A stretch of 64,000 nucleotides of DNA from Orobanche coerulescens (GCA_033398695.1 CM065806.1:45285001-45349000), one strand, 5' to 3'. Numbered from the stretch's first letter, positions 22,187-34,198 are shown. Translations and numbers: made by a program. The notes: generated from the sequence alone by a model not told the origin.

Positions 22187-22198
22187 GCTCCGATACCA
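22187..22198 (-). other. LARD-2 primer-binding site, tRNA-Met
   Basis: The minus strand reads TGGTATCGGAGC four bases inside the LTR end. This is the tRNA-iMet site of chromoviruses (usually TGGTATCAGAGC) with one change that Gypsy A shares. Confidence 0.85.
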
Positions 22199-22202
22199 TT
22201 TA

Positions 22203-25200
22203 TGTAACACCCCCAATCCACTCAGGGATATTACACGCCGTAGACCCTCTCCTCGAGGATCTACCAGGCTGGTAACAATATTTAACATCTCGACAATGCC
22301 TTCAAGGCTACAATGACTCAGTAGACCGATTTGGTCTTTCCAAAAATACATACAACTCAAATACAACTCATGCCCACGCAGGGGACAAAATACAACTACA
22401 CTGCATACAACGGAACAATACAAAGAATGAAAATAAAGTACAACCGAACCAACACACGATGTACGGTTCCTCATGTGATTAGTATCGATCATCTTTCATC
22501 ATCCTTCGTGCCGACCACGTGTTATGCTCCAAAACCCGAATGCAAAACAGACATCCACCCCGAATACTCGGGGTTAGCAAACTCCACTGTTTTGCTAGTG
22601 CAAATACAAAGTGCAAATACGAGCCATACAATTCACATTCCACGAATAACAATAACCGAGGATCCTCAAAGATCCAAACGAAACGAAAAGTACTTCCCGA
22701 GGCAAGGGTTTGAGAAAACATTTCAAAAACGAAATATCATAAATCAATGGGAATAATTTATAAAACGGTTTAGAATGCCATCGAGAGTTTTAATAGAAAA
22801 CAATTTAGGATTATCAAATCCTACTTTTCGAAAACCAAAAGACAAAAGGGGTCACCGCCCCAAAGGTTTACTTTCTGAAAAATGACATTAACCAACCGTT
22901 GGGATTTTAGCCCCAAATCCGTAAAACGACTTTTACAAAACCATTGGGATTTTAGCCCCAAATCTCATCAACTCACAGTACACAAGAACGACCACGAGGT
23001 TCGTATCCCACATCAAAATCCACAAATAAAGGATTTAAAACAAACAACAAAATACTCGATTGCCATCCTAGCCAAGTAAGCCAAACGAACAACTTACCTC
23101 TTACACATTTAGTCAATGCATGCAAACGAAAACCGTTCAAAAGCACTCATTTCCGAAATGCCAATATCGAATCACATTTGTAAAAATGCACCACAATTAA
23201 CCGCGGACCCACGCCTTGGATCCTCGCCGAGACCCCGTCGGATCTAACCCACAGTGGTTAAAAGCAAGCTCGCGGTTCCACGGCCTTCGTGGAGCCCTAC
23301 CGAGACCCCGTCGGATCTAACCCGTAGTGAGCATACACACACACACGTTACTCATGCAATACTAACATGCTAAGAATGTAAGTTCATTAAGAATACTCAC
23401 TAGAGATGGCCATTAACTCGACACCATTACCAAACTCTTCAAAAATACAATAACAAGTTTAAATAAGGAATACACGATTCCATAACTGAAACAATAGGAG
23501 TATCATCATAAAATCCTTCAATGTTCAAAATAACCAAATCATAATCAATTCTCAAAACACCGTTCACAAATCACACTCGTTTTGAAAGAAAGCCTTTAAC
23601 GAGGCCAAATCAAATCCTTTGAAACTTCATTTCAAATAACCAAACAAACACATTAAGACGACCACCGATCATCATATCCATAAACGAGAAAAGTATGGGC
23701 AAGGTACTTGCCTCGAATAAGAACAACGCGAGAATCGACCAAGTAGGTTGGCCCGAACCGACTACGCACTCCGCCGACTCCACCGAACGCCAACTCACGT
23801 TCATAAACTACGAAGGACAAATAATAACAATGAAATGAATTCCATAACACGACTCAAAGCCGTTGAATTCAAAGAACGAATGACGAAAGTTCACGGATTT
23901 CCCCAAAATGGCCAAGAACACGATTCGTTCCACAAACCCAAAACGGAATTCCAAGTTGAAATATGGATATACAATCCATAGAATAGGTTTAACAACATCA
24001 TTTAACCATAATCGATCCATCTAAAACGGATGAAAAACGAGATCGGGGACAAATCCCCCAAAAAGTCAACTCGAAGGAAATCAAGAAATATACTTCGATT
24101 CGACGAAGAACAATGGATTAAATGATGTTAAACACAAGAATACTATCAAGATTAATCACACCCATCATGAATTAATCAACAACACGGAACGAATTGGACG
24201 AAATTGCAAAAATCCCCAAATTCACGAAATTAGGGTTCTAAGGAAGATTACCTTGATTCGCTGGATCAAAGGTTGATAACGGACGATCGATTGATGTTAT
24301 GAACTCAAGGACTTCATGGATTTGTTGTTAAACAACATGGCTTCGTCGCCCATGAATCGCCACTCGCGGATGGAGAAGGAAGGAAATAAAAAACGAAGTG
24401 AAATGTGATTGCCACCATATTTATATCGCCACTTAGCGTGCGCTAGCCTTTCCGGACTAGCGTGCGCTATCGGCCAGATCGGCCGAGTACCTCGGCCGTG
24501 GCCCACAACACCGGCATCACCGACCAACCCCGCCGACCGAACTCGCCGACCCAACTTCCGCTAGCGTGCGCTACGGCCGGATGCTCGCGCGCTAGCCGAC
24601 TTGGCCCAGAGCCACCGGATCGAATCGCCTGCCAGTAACGACGCTAGCCGGCCGACGCCGCGGCGCTACGCCGCCGACTAGCGCGCGCTACGCCGGCGTA
24701 GCGTGCGCTACTCGCCGATCTCGACCGAGTCCGAACCTCGAAACCCCATCGCTTGTGCCCGAGCACAGACGCTAGTTACCACGGCAGGCGCTACACTGCC
24801 CGGTTAACGCACAGCACCTTCCGGCCAGAAGCGTGCGCTACGCGTTCGCCGCACCTGCCGGCCGGTGCCCGCAATCGTCCGGCCAGTCCCGCAACCGTCC
24901 GGCCAGTCCCGCAACCGCCAGGGCTCGACGACCCGATTTCCGAAAACAGACGGAACGAACACGACGAAAAGTTCGCGGACAAGATAAACGACTCGAAATG
25001 AAAGCGTAATACCATAATTAGTCATACGCGACCAAGAAACGGGTCGAGACAACAATTACAGATACGGATACCCGTAACTTTCAAGAAATTACAAAATGGC
25101 CCAAAACGCCCGGAAATCACGATACGTGATCGAATAACCAAACCGAAGTTCACAACACGTCCAACAAAGTTAAACGGACTTGCGGGAAACTCGAAACAAC

Positions 25201-25415
25201 AGTTTCGGACGAGATTCGCAAGAATCGAACTCAAGTGCGGAAAAGTCACTAAAAAGCACAGAACTCAACGAAACGACACCGAAACGAACTCGGATGTCAA
25301 AAAGTGTAGAATTAATCATTCTCAGAATGACGAAACGGTCATGAGCGAGTCGTCAAAACGGACTCCGACCGAAAAAAAAGAAATTTATCGAAAATCGAAA
25401 ATTGCGGATATTACA
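22203..25415 (-). repeat. 5' LTR of LARD-2
   Basis: This is the direct repeat of 16718-19924, identical over long stretches. Differences concentrate in the palindrome array (24434-24842), in the minisatellite and in a few runs. Confidence 0.92.
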
Positions 25416-25420
25416 TCGAG

Positions 25421-25612
25421 TATGTCTGTATTAATAAAGTCTTTTCGATATGGTTGTATAAGTCAGCACATTTGATCGTTTGTTTCAAATCTGTATGTGA
25501 ATACCAGTGTTCGATTGGTTTATTTTTACACTTCTTTTAAAATTAGCCTTGTAAATCCTTCTCTAAAGGGTTTACGGCGCTGTAATTATTCCGAATATCT
25601 CGGGGTGTTACA
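25421..25612 (+). repeat. 5' LTR of Gypsy A, last piece
   Basis: It resumes right after the LARD-2 duplication TCGAG and ends CTCGGGGTGTTACA, identical to the 3' LTR end apart from isolated bases. Confidence 0.92.
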
Positions 25613-25617
25613 GAATA

Positions 25618-25630
25618 TGGTATCGGAGCT
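25618..25630 (+). other. Gypsy A primer-binding site, tRNA-Met
   Basis: TGGTATCGGAGCT starts five bases after the LTR end. Confidence 0.85.
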
Positions 25631-25852
25631 AAGATTTATGGATATATTGGCAGTCGGGTTAGTTGGGTCTGTTTACGTTATTGATTATTGGTCGTTCGTA
25701 ACATCACTGCTGAGCCAGCATCGTCAATTGGACTGTGGTTGTAAGTTTCCTAATCTCGAATACTACTGTTTTATTTAATTCACGTCTTGTAAACATTAAT
25801 GAATGTACTTTGAGAAAGTTTGTCCCAGATATTGAGTATTTATGTTTACAGT

Positions 25853-27703
25853 ATGTTGAGAGGAGGTCGTGGACGCGGACGCGGTCGTGGACGCGGACGT
25901 GGTAATGCGAGGCAAGAAGAGTCGGTATCTACCCCAGAGATAACCGCTAGTCAAACGGATTCACATTCCGGGGGACAGCAGGGATCGGCAAATAATAATG
26001 CAGATCCTAACGTGCCGGGAGTGCTTCAGCAGGTGGTTGCCCAGATAAACCAGTTTGCTCAAGTTGTGGATCGCATGCAGACGGCGATGGGACAGCAGAA
26101 TAACGGGGATAATCGGGGAGATAAATGGCTTACCGAGGTGGTCAAATTGCATCCTCCGAAATTTGACGCCCACCGAGACGCTTTCGGATCATTGGTGAAA
26201 GAATTAGAGAAGATTTTGCGGGGATTAATTGTCCCAACGATAGGAAGGTTCCGGCCGCCCAGTATCTTCCTCGACAGGGGAGGCTTTCGGCGGTGGGAGG
26301 CCATTCGACCGAGGAGCATAATGTTGACTGGACAGAATTCAAACCGATGATGGAGGCGCAGATTGTCCTCGCCGGTTAGAGAGGCCCGAGTTCGGGAGTT
26401 TTTCTCACCGCAAAATTCGAAGCAATTGTGACGGAAGTGATTAAGACTTTTAATCACCAGCTGACTTATGTGCGCCACCTGGTCAGGACCGAGGCGGAAA
26501 GGATTTTCCATTTTGACATGAGAATGAAGCCGGAAATTCAGCAATATATGTCCGGATTTGATTGTACCACCTTGAGGCAGTATCAGGACAAGGCGTTGGC
26601 CTACGATATGAAGGAAGCAGCAGTAGAGAAATCGACGGAAGCAAAGAAACAGAAGGTGTCGGGCAACTTCGCGGAGAATAAGAATAGCGGGCCCCGCCGG
26701 GGTCAGTCCTCTTTTCACTCATCCAGGAGACCTCCGCATCCTAGTCGAGGAGGAAAGAAGTTCCGGGCAGCACCGACTGTTTCTGACATAGGGAAGAAGT
26801 GTTACAACTGTGGCAAGGCGGGACATGTTCGACGTGATTGTTTCGCGCCTGCTGTGACCTGTTTCGAGTGTGGACAGGAAGGACATCGCGCAACATTTTG
26901 TGGGAATGCGACCCGATCTTTTGGTACTCGCGCTCCAGCTCCAGTCCCGAAGGAGACGAGTGTGAACCAGACGCAGCAAAGTGGATTTCAGCAGCAGAAC
27001 GCTGGGAAGAGAGAGGCATCCAGTGCTGGGTCCGTTCCTCCACGCCTGTACGAGATGAGGAAATCTGATGATCAGAACACAGCTGTTGCATCAGGTACGA
27101 TTCAGATCCTTTTGCAACCAGTTAGTGTCTTGTTCGATTCAGGAGCTACGCATTCTTTTATGTCTTTGAACTGTGTTAATCGTTTGAACATCTCGTGCTT
27201 GTATAATTGTGAACCTTATGTTGTGGGATTACCGAGCGGAGAGAAAATTGTGGGAACCTTAGAAGCTAAGGATTTCCCAGTATCTATAGAAGGAAGAGAT
27301 TGGCCATCGAATCTTATTGTGGTTGACATCTGCGGTGACGATTTAATTCTCGGAGATGATTGGCTCAACCGTTATGGAGTCTGGCCGAATTACCGAGAGA
27401 GAGCCATTTCCATCATTGCTGATGACGGATCTGAACACATATTCCGAGGATGGAGACCGGGAAGCTCGGGGAAATTGATCAAGGCAATGAAAGCTGTGAA
27501 ATTACTGAAGCAAGGATGTCACGGACTTTGGTGCTATGCCATGAGGAAAGAGGAAGAAGTAGAGCTCTCGTCCATTTCAGTGGTGAATGAGTTCTCCGAT
27601 GTATTTCCTGACGAACTACCTGGGTTACCTCCGCAGAGGGGAGTGGAATTCACTATTGAACTAGAGCACGGAGCAGCCTCCTATTTCCAGAGCACCATAC
27701 CGC
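25853..27703 (+). pseudogene. Gypsy A gag and protease
   Basis: The ATG at 25853 follows a good acceptor. The protein begins with an RGRGRGRG repeat, then a chromovirus gag capsid region broken by single-base indels between about 26180 and 26430. Two CCHC knuckles follow (CYNCGKAGHVRRDC at 26800-26841 and CFECGQEGHRATFC near 26860-26901). The aspartic protease shows VLFDSGATHSF near 27127 and an ILGDDWL flap-type segment. One extra base near 27680 shifts the frame before the RT (27704). Gag packages RNA; the protease cleaves the polyprotein. Confidence 0.88.
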
Positions 27704-29194
27704 ATGGCGCCAACCGAGATGTATGAACTCAAGAAACAACTGGAGGAATTGTTGCAGAAGGGTTATATTCAACCAAGCGTTTCTCCTTGGGGAGCGCCCG
27801 TTCTCTTTGTCCGGAAGAAAGACGGATCCCTCCGACTGTGTATTGATTACAGGGAGCTTAATAAGATGACAATCAAGAACAAGTATCCTATACCTCGGAT
27901 CGACGACTTGTTTGATCAACTGCAAGGGGCAAGGGTATTCTCGAAGATTGACTTGCGAACGGGATACCATCAGTTGAGAATTAAGGAATCGGATATACCG
28001 AAATCTGCTTTCAGATCCCGGTACGGGCATTATGAATTTGTAGTGATGCCATTTGGACTAACCAATGCTCCTTCGGTATTCATGCAATTGATGAATCGGG
28101 TATTCTTGGAGTACTTGGATAAATTTGTGGTCGTTTTCATTGACGACATCTTGATATATTCGAGGGACGCAGAGGAACATGCTGAACATTTACGTGTGGT
28201 TTTGAGCATCTTGAGAAAGGAACAGCTGTATGCTAAGCTTTCTAAATGCGAATTTTGGCTTATGGAAGTAACCTTCCTTGGGCATGTGATATCATCCGAC
28301 GGAGTTCAGGTGGACCCGAAGAAAGTCGAAGCAATCTTGGAGTGGGAAGCTCCTAAAAACGTGAAAGAAGTCCGAAGCTTCTTAGGACTTGCTGGATATT
28401 ATCGCCGCTTTGTAGAGGGATTTTCCAAAATTGCTCGTCCGCTCACTCAGCTGTTACAGAAAACTCAAAACTTCATGTGGAATGAGGAGTGTCGGGCTAG
28501 TTTTGACGAACTTAAGAGGAGGCTGACGACAGCACCTATATTAGCGCTGCCAGAAGGAACTGACGGATTTATGGTATACAGCGATGCTTCAAATCAGGGT
28601 TTGGGTTGTGTGTTGATGCAGAAGGATAAAGTGATTGCTTATGCTTCTCGGCAATTGAAACCGTACGAAGTTAATTATCCGACTCATGATCTGGAGCTAG
28701 CAGCTGTGGTCTTTGCCTTGAAAATCTGGCGACATTATTTGTACGGCACTCATTGTCAGATCTTTACAGACCATAAGAGCCTCAAGTACATTTTCAGTCA
28801 GAAAGAGTTAAACATGAGGCAGAGAAGGTGGCTGGAATTGATCAAGGATTACGACTTGGAGATTCTCTATCATCCGGGGAAAGCAAATGTAGTAGCCGAT
28901 GCTTTGAGCCGTAAACCTGTTTCCCTTCGAGTGTTGGAAGCACTTACGTCCCAAACCAGTATTCAACGGGAACTGATCCGCGAGGTGATTGAAGTATGGG
29001 CACCAGGAATCCAAGGGCAACTTTATGTGATGGAACTGACTTCATCACTAGTCGAGGAGATCAAGTCTAAACAATTGAACGATTCTCTGATCCTTCGATT
29101 ATGTGACGAAGTAAAGAAAGGAAAAGCCCCAGGATTCGTGATACAAGACGATGGAGTTACGAGATTTGAGTCGACTTTGCGTTCCCGACGATGA
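27704..29194 (+). CDS. Gypsy A reverse transcriptase and RNase H
   Basis: An open frame of 496 codons. RT motifs in order: [60 protein letters not shown], the catalytic FIDDILIYS near 28135, and the thumb region [13 protein letters not shown]. The Ty3-type RNase H follows with [43 protein letters not shown] and a final VADALSRK. All active-site residues I can check are present. The frame breaks at about 29175, before the integrase zinc finger, so it is open only as a domain and not as part of a complete polyprotein. Confidence 0.92.
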   Translation: MAPTEMYELKKQLEELLQKGYIQPSVSPWGAPVLFVRKKDGSLRLCIDYRELNKMTIKNKYPIPRIDDLFDQLQGARVFSKIDLRTGYHQLRIKESDIPKSAFRSRYGHYEFVVMPFGLTNAPSVFMQLMNRVFLEYLDKFVVVFIDDILIYSRDAEEHAEHLRVVLSILRKEQLYAKLSKCEFWLMEVTFLGHVISSDGVQVDPKKVEAILEWEAPKNVKEVRSFLGLAGYYRRFVEGFSKIARPLTQLLQKTQNFMWNEECRASFDELKRRLTTAPILALPEGTDGFMVYSDASNQGLGCVLMQKDKVIAYASRQLKPYEVNYPTHDLELAAVVFALKIWRHYLYGTHCQIFTDHKSLKYIFSQKELNMRQRRWLELIKDYDLEILYHPGKANVVADALSRKPVSLRVLEALTSQTSIQRELIREVIEVWAPGIQGQLYVMELTSSLVEEIKSKQLNDSLILRLCDEVKKGKAPGFVIQDDGVTRFESTLRSRR

Positions 29195-30469
29195 TGACTT
29201 GAGACGGACTATTACGAAAGAAGCTCATAGCGCGCCTATTCTATTCACCCGGGCGTGAAGAAGATGTATAAGGATCTTAAACAAAACTTCTGGTGGGGGA
29301 ATATGAAGAAGGACGTAGCGGAGTACGTTTCGAAGTGTTTGACTTGTCAGCAGGTTAAGATTGAACATCAACGACCTGCCGGAATGTTAAAGCCACTTCC
29401 GATCCCTGAAATGGAAGTGGGAGGATATCTCGATGGATTTCATCACTAGTATGCCAAGGACTAGAACGGGAATGAACATGATTTGGGTTTTAGTTGATCG
29501 ACTAACCAAGACGGCTCATTTCTTGGGAATTAAAGATACATGGGGACCCGAGAGATTGGCACGAATATTTATTGCGGAGATAGTCAGATTGCACGGGACA
29601 CCGAAGACCATTATTTCGGATCGAGATGGTCGTTTCGTGTCACACTTCTGGAAAGCAGTTCACAGGGCTTTGGGGACTGAGCTCAACTTTAGCACAGCTT
29701 ATCATCACCAAACGGTTTGTCAGTCTGAAAGAAATATACAGACAGTAGAAGACATGCTTAGAGCTTGTGCTTTAGATTGGTCGACTGATTGGGAAGTTCA
29801 CTTGCCCTTGATCGAGTTCACTTATAATAACAGTTGGCATGCTTCTATTAAGATGGCACCATTTGAAGCTTTGTACGGGAGAAGATGCCGATCACCCTGT
29901 CCGGGATGATTCTTCGGATTTGATCGGGACGGAACCGAATTGATTATTCGGACTCAAGAGAAGATAGCCTTGATTCGAGAGAGACTGCTGACGCCCAGAG
30001 TCGACGAAGTCTTATGCCGATGTACGTCGTCGCCCTCTAGAGTTCGACGCTGGAGACCACGTACTATTGAAGGTGTCTCCTACACGAGGGATTTTCCGTT
30101 TTGGGAGAAGAGGCAAGCTTAGTCCGAGATACATCGGACCATTTGAGATCCTAGAGAGAGTTGGGGATTTAGCATACCGGTTGGCCTTACCGCCATCGCT
30201 GAGTCATGTTCACAATGTGTTTCACGTATCCCAACTGCGGAAGTATGTACGGACCCGACCACGTCATTGATTTCGACGAGATCGAGATAGCTAATGATGG
30301 CACCTTCGAAGAGAGACCAATCAAGATACTTGAGAGCCGGATCAAACAGTTGAGAAATAAACCAATACACTTGGTTAAAGTACAATGGTCACGACATGGA
30401 GTCGAAGAGGCCACTTGGGAAACGGAGGACGGTATGAAGGCTAAATATCCGGAGTTGTTTTCATCATAA
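29195..30469 (+). pseudogene. Gypsy A integrase with C-terminal chromodomain
   Basis: The zinc-binding region ends KCLTCQQVK. The catalytic core has the three acids: VLVDRLTKTAHF, ISDRDGRFVSHFW, and Glu in QSERNIQTVEDML. Frame changes occur near 29250, 29420 and 29910-30060. The [19 protein letters not shown] segment and a chromodomain-like C-terminus follow (IKILESRIKQLRNKPIHLVK, WSRHGVEEATWE), ending at TAA 30467-30469. Chromodomains direct insertion into heterochromatin. All breaks are one-base shifts in an otherwise conserved protein. Confidence 0.88.
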
Positions 30470-30504
30470 GTTTCGGGACGAAACTTCTTTTTAGGGAGGA
30501 AGGA
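30468..30504 (+). other. Gypsy A hairpin and polypurine tract
   Basis: AAGTTTCGGGACGAAACTT (30468-30486) overlaps the integrase stop codon and is followed by TTAGGGAGGAAGGA, then the 3' LTR. Confidence 0.8.
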
Positions 30505-32842
30505 TGTAATGCCCGAGATCTTTGTTATGTAATTGGAACTTGTGATATTGTAATGATTGTACTTTTGTCTGAGTATTATTCTCCGTATTTCATAATCCGA
30601 TGTTGCCGAGCGTTTAATTTCATGGTGGTGATTTGTAAGGTTGAAATTCTGTGCATGTAGCGCACGCTACAGGCTAAGGGTAGCGTACGCTAACATGGTT
30701 TCATAGCGCACGCTACAGAATGTAATTAGCGCACGCTATGCGTGGTCAAATTGATTGGGACGTGCGGTAGGTGAGATCGGCCGGGACCCTGTCGGATCGT
30801 GTCGGGTGTACCTGGACGGCTTTCGGGAAAAGCCGAGTCAACGCCTTAGCGCACGCTACAGGTATATGCGTAGCGCACGCTAAGTGCCGAGTACAGTTTA
30901 GACTATGAGCCGTTAGCGCACGCTACAAACAGGGTCTAGCGCGCGCTAATAGCCATTTATTATAAATAGGACATCATCCTATTCGAGATTTCAGTTTTTC
31001 TCCTCCCATAACCCGAACTCTTACACTTAGAACATAACTCCATTCGTCCTAAACACTTCATATCAACCTCCTAGTTCGAGATTGAAGATCATACATCATT
31101 GGAGATTGGTGTTCAAGCCTTCGGTGTTGGATTGCTTCATTTCATCCGTGTTCTTCACTACTTCGAGGTAGGTGATTCTTCTCCAATGATTAGTATGTTC
31201 ATAAGGAAGATTTGAATCATGTTTTGATAGCAAGTATTTCGTTCATCACATGTTAGAAGGATACTTTTGACGTATCGGCATTATATATCGTATGAACCTT
31301 TGAACCATCCTATTATAAGGACTCCTAAGCATGTTCAAATCAAGCTATGATCAATAATCGGATATTTACCCAGTTGATACGTTTTACACGATGGAATCAT
31401 GTGTTTTGGAACGTAGAACAAATGGAACTTAGATTATTTCTTGAAGATCGTAGATGAATTATGATGTTGAGTTGGCTATCCGTATATTTGTATTTCACGA
31501 TCATAAATCTTCCACAAACCTTATTAGCATGATTTGCCCGAGGATAACTTGTATTATCACGGTAGGATTCATGAGTTCCTCACCATTCAACCCAGAGTAC
31601 GGCTTGCAGTATTCTGCCATGCAATATTAGCGCACGCTAACACGTGTGAGTTAACGTGCGCTATCGGGGTCTGATAACGCCCGAAACGTACGTAGCGTAC
31701 GTTATGAGACCAGCCGAGTCGATCGGACCGTGGCTAGCGCACGCTAGTCTTATACGATAGCGTACGCTAACAGTCTGTCTTAGCGCACGTTACGTAGAGT
31801 ACGTAGCGCGCGCTAAGCAGTCCAGGCAGATTGGTTATTTTGAGCTTTTCGGCCGTAGACCGAATTGTTAGGCCATTGTTCGACTTGAGATGATTTGTAT
31901 ATCGTTCCTTTTGTTAAGGTTCGAGCCTGTTACGTTGATCGAAGGAGGCGGCCTTCGAGTGTGTTGAGATCATCGAAGTATTTCGTCTTGCCATTTTCGA
32001 GGCAAGTATCATATGTCGAGTTCGATTTATATTGAATCTTTGATCATGCTTGTGGTTTTGTTCATATTGTTGAATATGAGAGGTATTTCTGAAAATTCTC
32101 ATGATATTAGTTGATTATTTGTTCGTATTGATGAACATATTAAATGCATATGTGTATGCATAGTGGATTGGTTATGGTATAAATGATCCGAGGGGATCAT
32201 GAGGATCTATGCTGAGGGCGCTGGATCGAATGTCCACCATGCGTTGGTCCGACGGGATCATCATGGGGATCTATGCTGAGGGCGCTGGATCGCTGGACGG
32301 GTTTTCCACCATGCGTTGGTCCGACGGGATCATCATGGGGATCTATACCAAGGGCGCTGGATCGCTGGATTACCTGTATTGTAGATGGAATCGTGAGGAT
32401 TCGCATCGTTGGATTCCGGTGGCGGAAGTCCGTTTGCATGTTTTATGATGTATTAATGATTTATTCTATGACGATACTTGTACTAGCATTGTTTTGCTAA
32501 CCCCTTCGGGGGTGGACATTGTTTTTGATGTTCAGGTAGTCGAGGAGCGGGAGGGCAGCCACAGTACCGACAGGACGATGAGATGGCTCAGTGATGTGGT
32601 TGATGTTCTTATGATTATGATTTGTCTTCTTGGTTCGTTGAGTAATCGAGTATGTCTGTATTAATAAAGTCTTTTCGATATGGTTGTATAAGTCAGCACA
32701 TTTGATCGTTTGTTTCAAATCTATATGTGAATACCAGTGTTCGATTGGTTTATTTTTACACTTCTTTTAAAATTAGCCTTGTAAATCCTTATCTAAAGGG
32801 TTTACGGCGCTGTAATTATTCCGAATATCTCGGGGTGTTACA
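30505..32842 (+). repeat. 3' LTR of Gypsy A (2338 bp)
   Basis: The uninterrupted copy runs TGTAATGCCCG to GGGGTGTTACA. It holds palindrome arrays at 30658-30948 and 31628-31815, a TATA box at 30961-30968 and a minisatellite at 32185-32370. Confidence 0.95.
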
Positions 32843-32847
32843 TTCAC

Positions 32848-32922
32848 AAATCGAATAAACCCTCGCATTCCATCTATGACCCTTGGATCCCATTTTTGCA
32901 GACCAATCCAACTTTTAACCAT
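32848..32922 (-). pseudogene. First coding piece of the CACTA-2 transposase fragment
   Basis: An acceptor-like TTATTATAG precedes the ATG at 32922. The piece reads MVKSWIGLQKWDPR and ends in a frame that continues into 14573. This start is typical of CACTA TNP2 proteins (K-SWM/I...). Confidence 0.8.
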
Positions 32923-33302
32923 CCTATAATAAAAATAACAACAATATTACACATCGTATTTATCAAGAACATACAAAAATTACGACTAAAATCATCATAT
33001 ATATAGCTCGAATTAAAGATGTCAAATCTATATATATATATACACACACCAAGAAATATTCGAGAAAACGAACTAATAATTCTAAAACATTTTCATAATC
33101 ATCCAAATAGATATATTATATGCGTAATGTAATTATAACTGATATTAAAATTCAATAAACATACCTTCAATATGATTTCTTGAATGATCAAACCAGAGAA
33201 AATTACTGTTTTTTGTTTTCTTGTTCTGTAATTTCCGAATGTGTTGTAAATGGTCTCTTCAAGTGTTTGATGGTGATATATTCTGCACAAAAAAACATGT
33301 AA

Positions 33303-33540
33303 GACTTTAGCCGACGGCAGGTCGTCGGCTAAAGTATATTAGTCGTCGGCTAAACTACAAAACTTTAGCCGACGACTAACTTAACTTTAGCCGACGACCA
33401 ATAGTAAAGTCGTCAGCTAAACTACTTTAGCCGACAACAAGTTAGCCGTCGGCTAAACTTGCTGACTTTAGCCGACGACTTCCGCTGGCCGTCGGCCGTT
33501 CTTCGGCTAGTCGTCGGCTAAAGTGTAATTTTTGGTAGTG
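33303..33540. repeat. CACTA-2 right subterminal repeats and terminus
   Basis: About ten TTTAGCCGACGAC / GTCGTCGGCTAAA motifs, ending GTAATTTTTGGTAGTG. They match the left side in word and pairing. Confidence 0.9.
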
Positions 33541-33543
33541 ATT

Positions 33544-34198
33544 GTAAGGGGTTCAAATTTATTCTAGGTGTTTAGTTAATGGATACAGGTTCCATACGAT
33601 TGACCATGGGTCAGATAAAAGTACTATGAATAGTGGTGTTTGCATAAAGGGCGAGGTTTATAATAGTGATGAGCAAGATTTTTACGGGCGATTGATGGAG
33701 GTGTGTGTAGTAGAGTATAATGGTGAACCCACTAAAACAATTGTGTTATTTAAGTGTGAGTGGTTTGACTTATCAACTCTAAGGACTTCGGTGAATACAG
33801 ATTTCAATTTGGTTTCAGTAAACCACACCCGTAAATACAAGAAGTACGAACCTTTTGTGTTAGCAAATCAAGCTACTCAAGTGTATTATGCTTCCTATCC
33901 TAGTATGAATCAAGCTAGGAAGGATTGGTGGGGAGTGTGAAAAGTCACACCTAGATCTAGAGTTGAAGTAGCTTGTGAACCATCCGCATCGTCATTACAT
34001 CAACCGTTTCAAGAGGATGCCGCGGTCATGAGGACTAGAGGTAGTCAAGCTACTGTAGATGATGAGATATCAATATCGCATCCACAGGGTGGACTTATTG
34101 ATATCGATGATGTAGATGAGGCATCATATGATGGATATATAATAACGTCAGATGAGGAAGATATTAATGATGATGATGATTCTGATCATTTGTTATAG
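33544..34198 (+). pseudogene. TNP2 of CACTA-1, C-terminal part (DUF4216-type region)
   Basis: This continues the gene interrupted at 13774. It shows NSGVCIKGEVYNSDEQDFYG, VVEYNGEPTKTIVLFKCEWFD, YEPFVLANQATQVYYASYPS and KDWWGV, the order found in CACTA TNP2 C-termini. A TGA at 33938-33940 interrupts it. Beyond that the frame stays open through an acidic tail (SDEEDINDDDDSDH) to a TAG at 34196-34198. Because it reads on normally, the TGA is probably a recent change. Confidence 0.88.

Larger units (their letters stand above)
16718..25415 (-). mobile_element. LARD-2: large non-autonomous LTR element inserted in the Gypsy A LTR
   Basis: LTRs of about 3.2 kb lie at 16718-19924 and 22203-25415 and are nearly identical. 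The interior is only 2.3 kb (19925-22202). The TSD is TCGAG at 16713-16717 and 25416-25420. The minus strand has a tRNA-Met primer site (22187-22198) and a polypurine tract with the chromovirus hairpin (19925-19961). No protein domain is visible in the interior. It must rely on proteins of a related autonomous chromovirus. Confidence 0.92.
14574..32842 (+). mobile_element. Gypsy A: young Tekay/Del-type chromovirus inserted in CACTA-2
   Basis: Two nearly identical LTRs (14574-16717 plus 25421-25612, and 30505-32842) flank a gag-pol interior with tRNA-Met primer site, polypurine tract and C-terminal chromodomain. The TSD is TTCAC. LARD-2 with its own TSD splits the 5' LTR. Protein similarity to Gypsy C is high throughout RT and INT. 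The near-identity of the LTRs outside the palindrome arrays indicates a recent insertion. Confidence 0.93.
13775..33540 (-). mobile_element. CACTA-2: short non-autonomous CACTA inserted in the TNP2 gene of CACTA-1
   Basis: The ends are CACTACCAA (13775) and TTGGTAGTG (33540), TSD ATT. The subterminal repeats, TTTAGCCGACGAC in both orientations, are a different word from those of CACTA-1. Removing Gypsy A (14574-32842 and one TTCAC) leaves about 1.5 kb. The only gene is a minus-strand N-terminal transposase fragment. Confidence 0.92.

Noticed and set aside
26059..26718. 219-aa minus-strand ORF
   Set aside because: It is antisense to Gypsy A gag, which has clear domain evidence on the plus strand.
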